Assembly: GCA_002479785.1 (NCBI GenBank)
Contig: DLPD01000028.1
Location: forward strand, 1 to 9,640
Length of the DNA: 9,640 nucleotides
Direction: 5' to 3'
Source of the DNA: Cytophagaceae bacterium UBA7467
GTDB taxonomy: Bacteria; Bacteroidota; Bacteroidia; Cytophagales; Spirosomataceae
In this document: piece by piece, positions 7,127-9,640 of the stretch
How positions within the stretch are numbered: the first letter of the stretch is position 1
How the letters are laid out: each line of letters begins with the position of its first letter
The notes under the pieces: model-generated
Told to the model about the DNA's origin: nothing
Seen by the model: only the letters and a program-made list of their open reading frames with translations
Database searches by the model: none
Translations under genes and position numbers: made by a program

Positions 7127-8413
7127 ATGAACGTTTTAATAATAGGTGCTGGAGGCCGTGAACACGCATTTTCCTGGAAGATTAGCCAAAGCCCTAACCT
7201 AAGTAATTTATACATTGCACCTGGTAATCCGGGAACCGCACAATGCGGAACTAATTTAGCGATAGGCGTGACCGATTTTGAAGGAATTGCTGCTGCTATT
7301 CGCACACACGATATCAGCTTAGTAGTGGTAGGTCCAGAAGAACCTCTCGTGAAAGGTTTACGTGATTTCATCGAATCTCAGGCTGACCTGAAACACGTAG
7401 GAATCGTAGGCCCAGGAGCAGAAGGTGCCCAAATCGAAGGCAGCAAAGACTTTTCGAAGAATTTTATGCACAAATACGGCATTCCTACTGCCGACTCTCA
7501 AACGTTTACCAAGGACACGATCGCAGAAGGCCTAGCCTATTTACAGCAACAATCTTTACCGATTGTATTAAAAGCGGACGGCTTAGCGGCTGGAAAAGGG
7601 GTGATTATTGCCTTGACTTTAGAGGAAGCTGAGACGGCCTTGAACGAAATGCTATTGGATGCAAAGTTCGGTGATGCGAGTTCTAAAGTGGTCATCGAAC
7701 AATTCCTTCGTGGAATCGAGCTATCTGTTTTCGTTTTAACAGATGGCGAAAACTATGTGGTTTTACCAGAGGCGAAAGACTACAAACGCATTGGAGAAAA
7801 CGACGAAGGCTTGAATACCGGCGGTATGGGGGCCGTTTCTCCCGTACCTTTCGCGAATGCGAAGTTCATGGAAGCAGTAAAACACAAAGTGATTGAACCG
7901 ACAGTGAAAGGTTTGAAAGCAGAAAATATTGATTACAAAGGTTTCATCTTCATTGGTTTAATGAACCACGAAGGCGAGCCTTATGTCATCGAATACAATG
8001 CCCGCATGGGAGATCCGGAAACGGAGGTGGTTTTACCTAGAATCGAATCAGATTTCCTATCTTTGCTAATTGCAGCTTCGAATGGCACGCTGAGCGAACA
8101 AAAAATGTCTATTTTGGACCAATACGCTGTAACTACGATGTTAGTCGCAGGGGGGTATCCAGAGGAATACCGCAAAGGCGATGTATTATCAGGAGTTGAA
8201 AAAGTGGAAGACGCGATCGTTTTCCACGCAGGAACGACGTCAAAAGACGGCGAAATTATGACCAGCGGTGGTCGCGTTATGGCGCTGACTGGCACTTCGA
8301 ATACCTTGGAAAGAGCGATTCAAAAATCACAAAAGGCCGCTCAAACCATTCAATTCGAAGGTAAAAACTTTAGAAGAGACATCGGATTAGATGTATTAAG
8401 ATATGGCGTGTAA
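7127..8413 (+). CDS. purD: Phosphoribosylamine-glycine ligase (GAR synthetase)
   Basis: This 428-residue cytoplasmic enzyme joins phosphoribosylamine and glycine with ATP to give GAR, the second step of purine synthesis. It has the usual monofunctional length. The N-terminal domain opens with VLIIGAGGREHA (3-14) and contains APGNPGT and VVVGPEEPL. The ATP-grasp domain shows PIVLKADGLAAGKGV (145-159), EQFLRGIELSVF, LNTGGMGAVSP (229-239) and the metal/ATP-binding stretch EYNARMGDPETE (289-300). The C-terminal domain includes VVAGGYPEEY-like sequence (LVAGGYPEEYRKGD) and SGGRVMALTG, with the end at YGV. The ATG at 7127 begins immediately before the glycine-rich motif. It lies 7 nt after recQ and its last 11 nt overlap the ricT start, so it is probably cotranscribed with both. 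No other purine gene is present, and no purine riboswitch or operator was seen. Confidence 0.97.
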   Translation: MNVLIIGAGGREHAFSWKISQSPNLSNLYIAPGNPGTAQCGTNLAIGVTDFEGIAAAIRTHDISLVVVGPEEPLVKGLRDFIESQADLKHVGIVGPGAEGAQIEGSKDFSKNFMHKYGIPTADSQTFTKDTIAEGLAYLQQQSLPIVLKADGLAAGKGVIIALTLEEAETALNEMLLDAKFGDASSKVVIEQFLRGIELSVFVLTDGENYVVLPEAKDYKRIGENDEGLNTGGMGAVSPVPFANAKFMEAVKHKVIEPTVKGLKAENIDYKGFIFIGLMNHEGEPYVIEYNARMGDPETEVVLPRIESDFLSLLIAASNGTLSEQKMSILDQYAVTTMLVAGGYPEEYRKGDVLSGVEKVEDAIVFHAGTTSKDGEIMTSGGRVMALTGTSNTLERAIQKSQKAAQTIQFEGKNFRRDIGLDVLRYGV

Positions 8414-9640
8414 ATCATGTTCCAGTGGGTCCTGCGGATCTCCAAGCGCAAGCGGGGAGGTAAAAGGCTGTCAAAGTAATGGCGGTTGCGGCTCAGGTGG
8501 TTGCAATAAAATGAACGTTTTTGACTGGTTATCAGACTTAGACGTTCCCTCGTTCCAGCGCTACCACATCGTGGAAGTGAAATTCAAAGGAGGCAGAAAA
8601 GAGTATTTCCGCAACGTAGATCAACTAGAACTACATACGGGAGATTCGGTGATGGTCGACTCGAGCAGTGGAACGCAATTAGGTGTTGTTTCTCTACAAG
8701 GGGAACTCGTTCGCCTTCAGTTATTGAAGAAGAATATTAAGGATGATGATAAGGTCAAAAACATCATTCGTGTAGCCACTGAAAAGGATATCGAGAAGCA
8801 CGAGCAATCCATGGCGCGCGACCTTCCTACGATGTACCGTGGACGCCAAATTATCAGCGACTTAAAGCTGAATATGAAGCTTTCAGACGTAGAATTTCAA
8901 ACAGATGGTTCTAAAGCAATCTTCTATTATTCATCTGAAGACCGAGTAGATTTCCGCGAACTAATCAAAATTCTTGCAACCGAATTTAAGATTCGCGTTG
9001 AAATGAAGCAGATCTCCCTTCGCCAAGAGGCGGGTAGATTAGGCGGAATTGGGGTTTGCGGACGTGAATTGTGTTGCTCCACGTGGTTATCGGATTTTAA
9101 AAATGTAACTACTTCAGCCGCTCGTTACCAAAACCTTTCGCTGAATCCGGTCAAATTAAGTGGCCAGTGTGGTCGTTTAAAATGCTGTTTGAACTACGAA
9201 TTAGAGACCTACATGGATGCCCTGAAAAGCATTCCTACCATTGAAGGTCGCTTAAAAACCAAACGCGGTGAGGCCATCTTGCAGAAGACTGACATTTTTA
9301 AGCGAATGATGTGGTTTGGGATTGTGGGCGAAGAGGCCATCTGGATTCCAGTGAGCTGTGATCGCGTGGCTGAAATCATTGATCTAAATAAAAAGGGAAT
9401 TATTCCGGAGTCGTTTGAGGACCTGAATCCAGATGCTCCTGCCGTTGAAAAACCTACCTTATCTGAGCTAAATTCTGATTTAGAGCGGATGGATAAGAAA
9501 TACGGTGGAATGAAATCAGGTAATCGCAATAACCGAAATAACCGAGGTAATAGAGACGGAGGAAATCGCGAAAATGGAAATCGTGGTTCGCGTCCACCTA
9601 GGGCAGAAGGCGAAAATCGCGGAGCACGCCCAGAAGGACA
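8403..9640 (+). CDS. ricT: RicT / PSP1-domain (YaaT-like) protein, C-terminus cut by window edge
   Basis: The frame is open for 412 codons from ATG 8403 to the right edge. It is a homologue of Bacillus RicT, a subunit of the iron-sulfur-containing RicA-RicF-RicT complex affecting RNA processing and development there; its role in Bacteroidota is not established to my knowledge. Residues 1-36 carry six cysteines (3, 6, 11, 23, 29, 34) in a Gly/Ser-rich stretch absent from the Bacillus protein. The PSP1 domain spans about 125-212 (DVEFQTDGSKAIFYYSSEDR). The family signatures GGIGVCGRELCCSTWL (214-229) and SGQCGRLKCCLNYE (253-266) give C219, C224, C225, C256, C261 and C262. From about 371 the protein becomes a disordered-looking Asn/Arg/Gly-rich tail. 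ATG 8403 is the first start after an in-frame stop at 8397-8399, so the start is firm. It overlaps purD by 11 nt, suggesting coupled translation. Confidence 0.9.
   Translation, partial: MACKSCSSGSCGSPSASGEVKGCQSNGGCGSGGCNKMNVFDWLSDLDVPSFQRYHIVEVKFKGGRKEYFRNVDQLELHTGDSVMVDSSSGTQLGVVSLQGELVRLQLLKKNIKDDDKVKNIIRVATEKDIEKHEQSMARDLPTMYRGRQIISDLKLNMKLSDVEFQTDGSKAIFYYSSEDRVDFRELIKILATEFKIRVEMKQISLRQEAGRLGGIGVCGRELCCSTWLSDFKNVTTSAARYQNLSLNPVKLSGQCGRLKCCLNYELETYMDALKSIPTIEGRLKTKRGEAILQKTDIFKRMMWFGIVGEEAIWIPVSCDRVAEIIDLNKKGIIPESFEDLNPDAPAVEKPTLSELNSDLERMDKKYGGMKSGNRNNRNNRGNRDGGNRENGNRGSRPPRAEGENRGARPEG

Noticed and set aside
9209..9529. A 106-codon minus-strand open frame
   Set aside because: It is antisense to the conserved ricT frame and shows no family features.

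Overview
The window reads as an ordinary chromosomal stretch of a pigmented member of the Bacteroidota, probably Cytophagales (an inference from gene content; genus not determinable). The signs are a DUF4293 membrane protein, a RicT protein with a cysteine-rich N-terminal extension, a RecQ with a C-terminal extension, no Shine-Dalgarno-like sequence before any start, and three exact copies of the Bacteroidota -7 promoter box TAnnTTTG immediately upstream of genes. No RNA genes, CRISPR array, insertion sequence, integrase or phage gene was seen.

Layout. Bases 1-1685 (minus strand) hold nearly all of aspS (aspartyl-tRNA synthetase), cut at its C-terminus by the window edge. A 90-bp divergent intergenic region follows, with one TAATTTTG box per strand. 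On the plus strand come a CrtD/CrtI-type carotenoid desaturase (1776-3245) and, 26 nt on, a four-helix DUF4293 membrane protein (3272-3748). Three nt later, tail to tail, lies kdsD on the minus strand (3752-4720; SIS plus two CBS domains), starting at TTG behind its own TATCTTTG box. An 80-bp divergent region separates it from recQ (4801-7119), purD (7127-8413) and ricT (8403 to the edge, partial). These three are packed with a 7-nt gap and then an 11-nt overlap, so they are probably one transcription unit.

The genes do not form one pathway. They cover translation (AspRS), pigment synthesis, outer-envelope sugar supply (arabinose-5-phosphate for Kdo), DNA repair (RecQ), purine synthesis (GARS) and an iron-sulfur-linked regulator (RicT). 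I found no convincing undescribed system. The points worth a second look are lineage-specific additions to RecQ and RicT, the probable leaderless start of the desaturase gene, and a small shared motif at two promoters. No stretch over 300 bases lacks a gene; the longest non-coding gaps are 90 and 80 bp.
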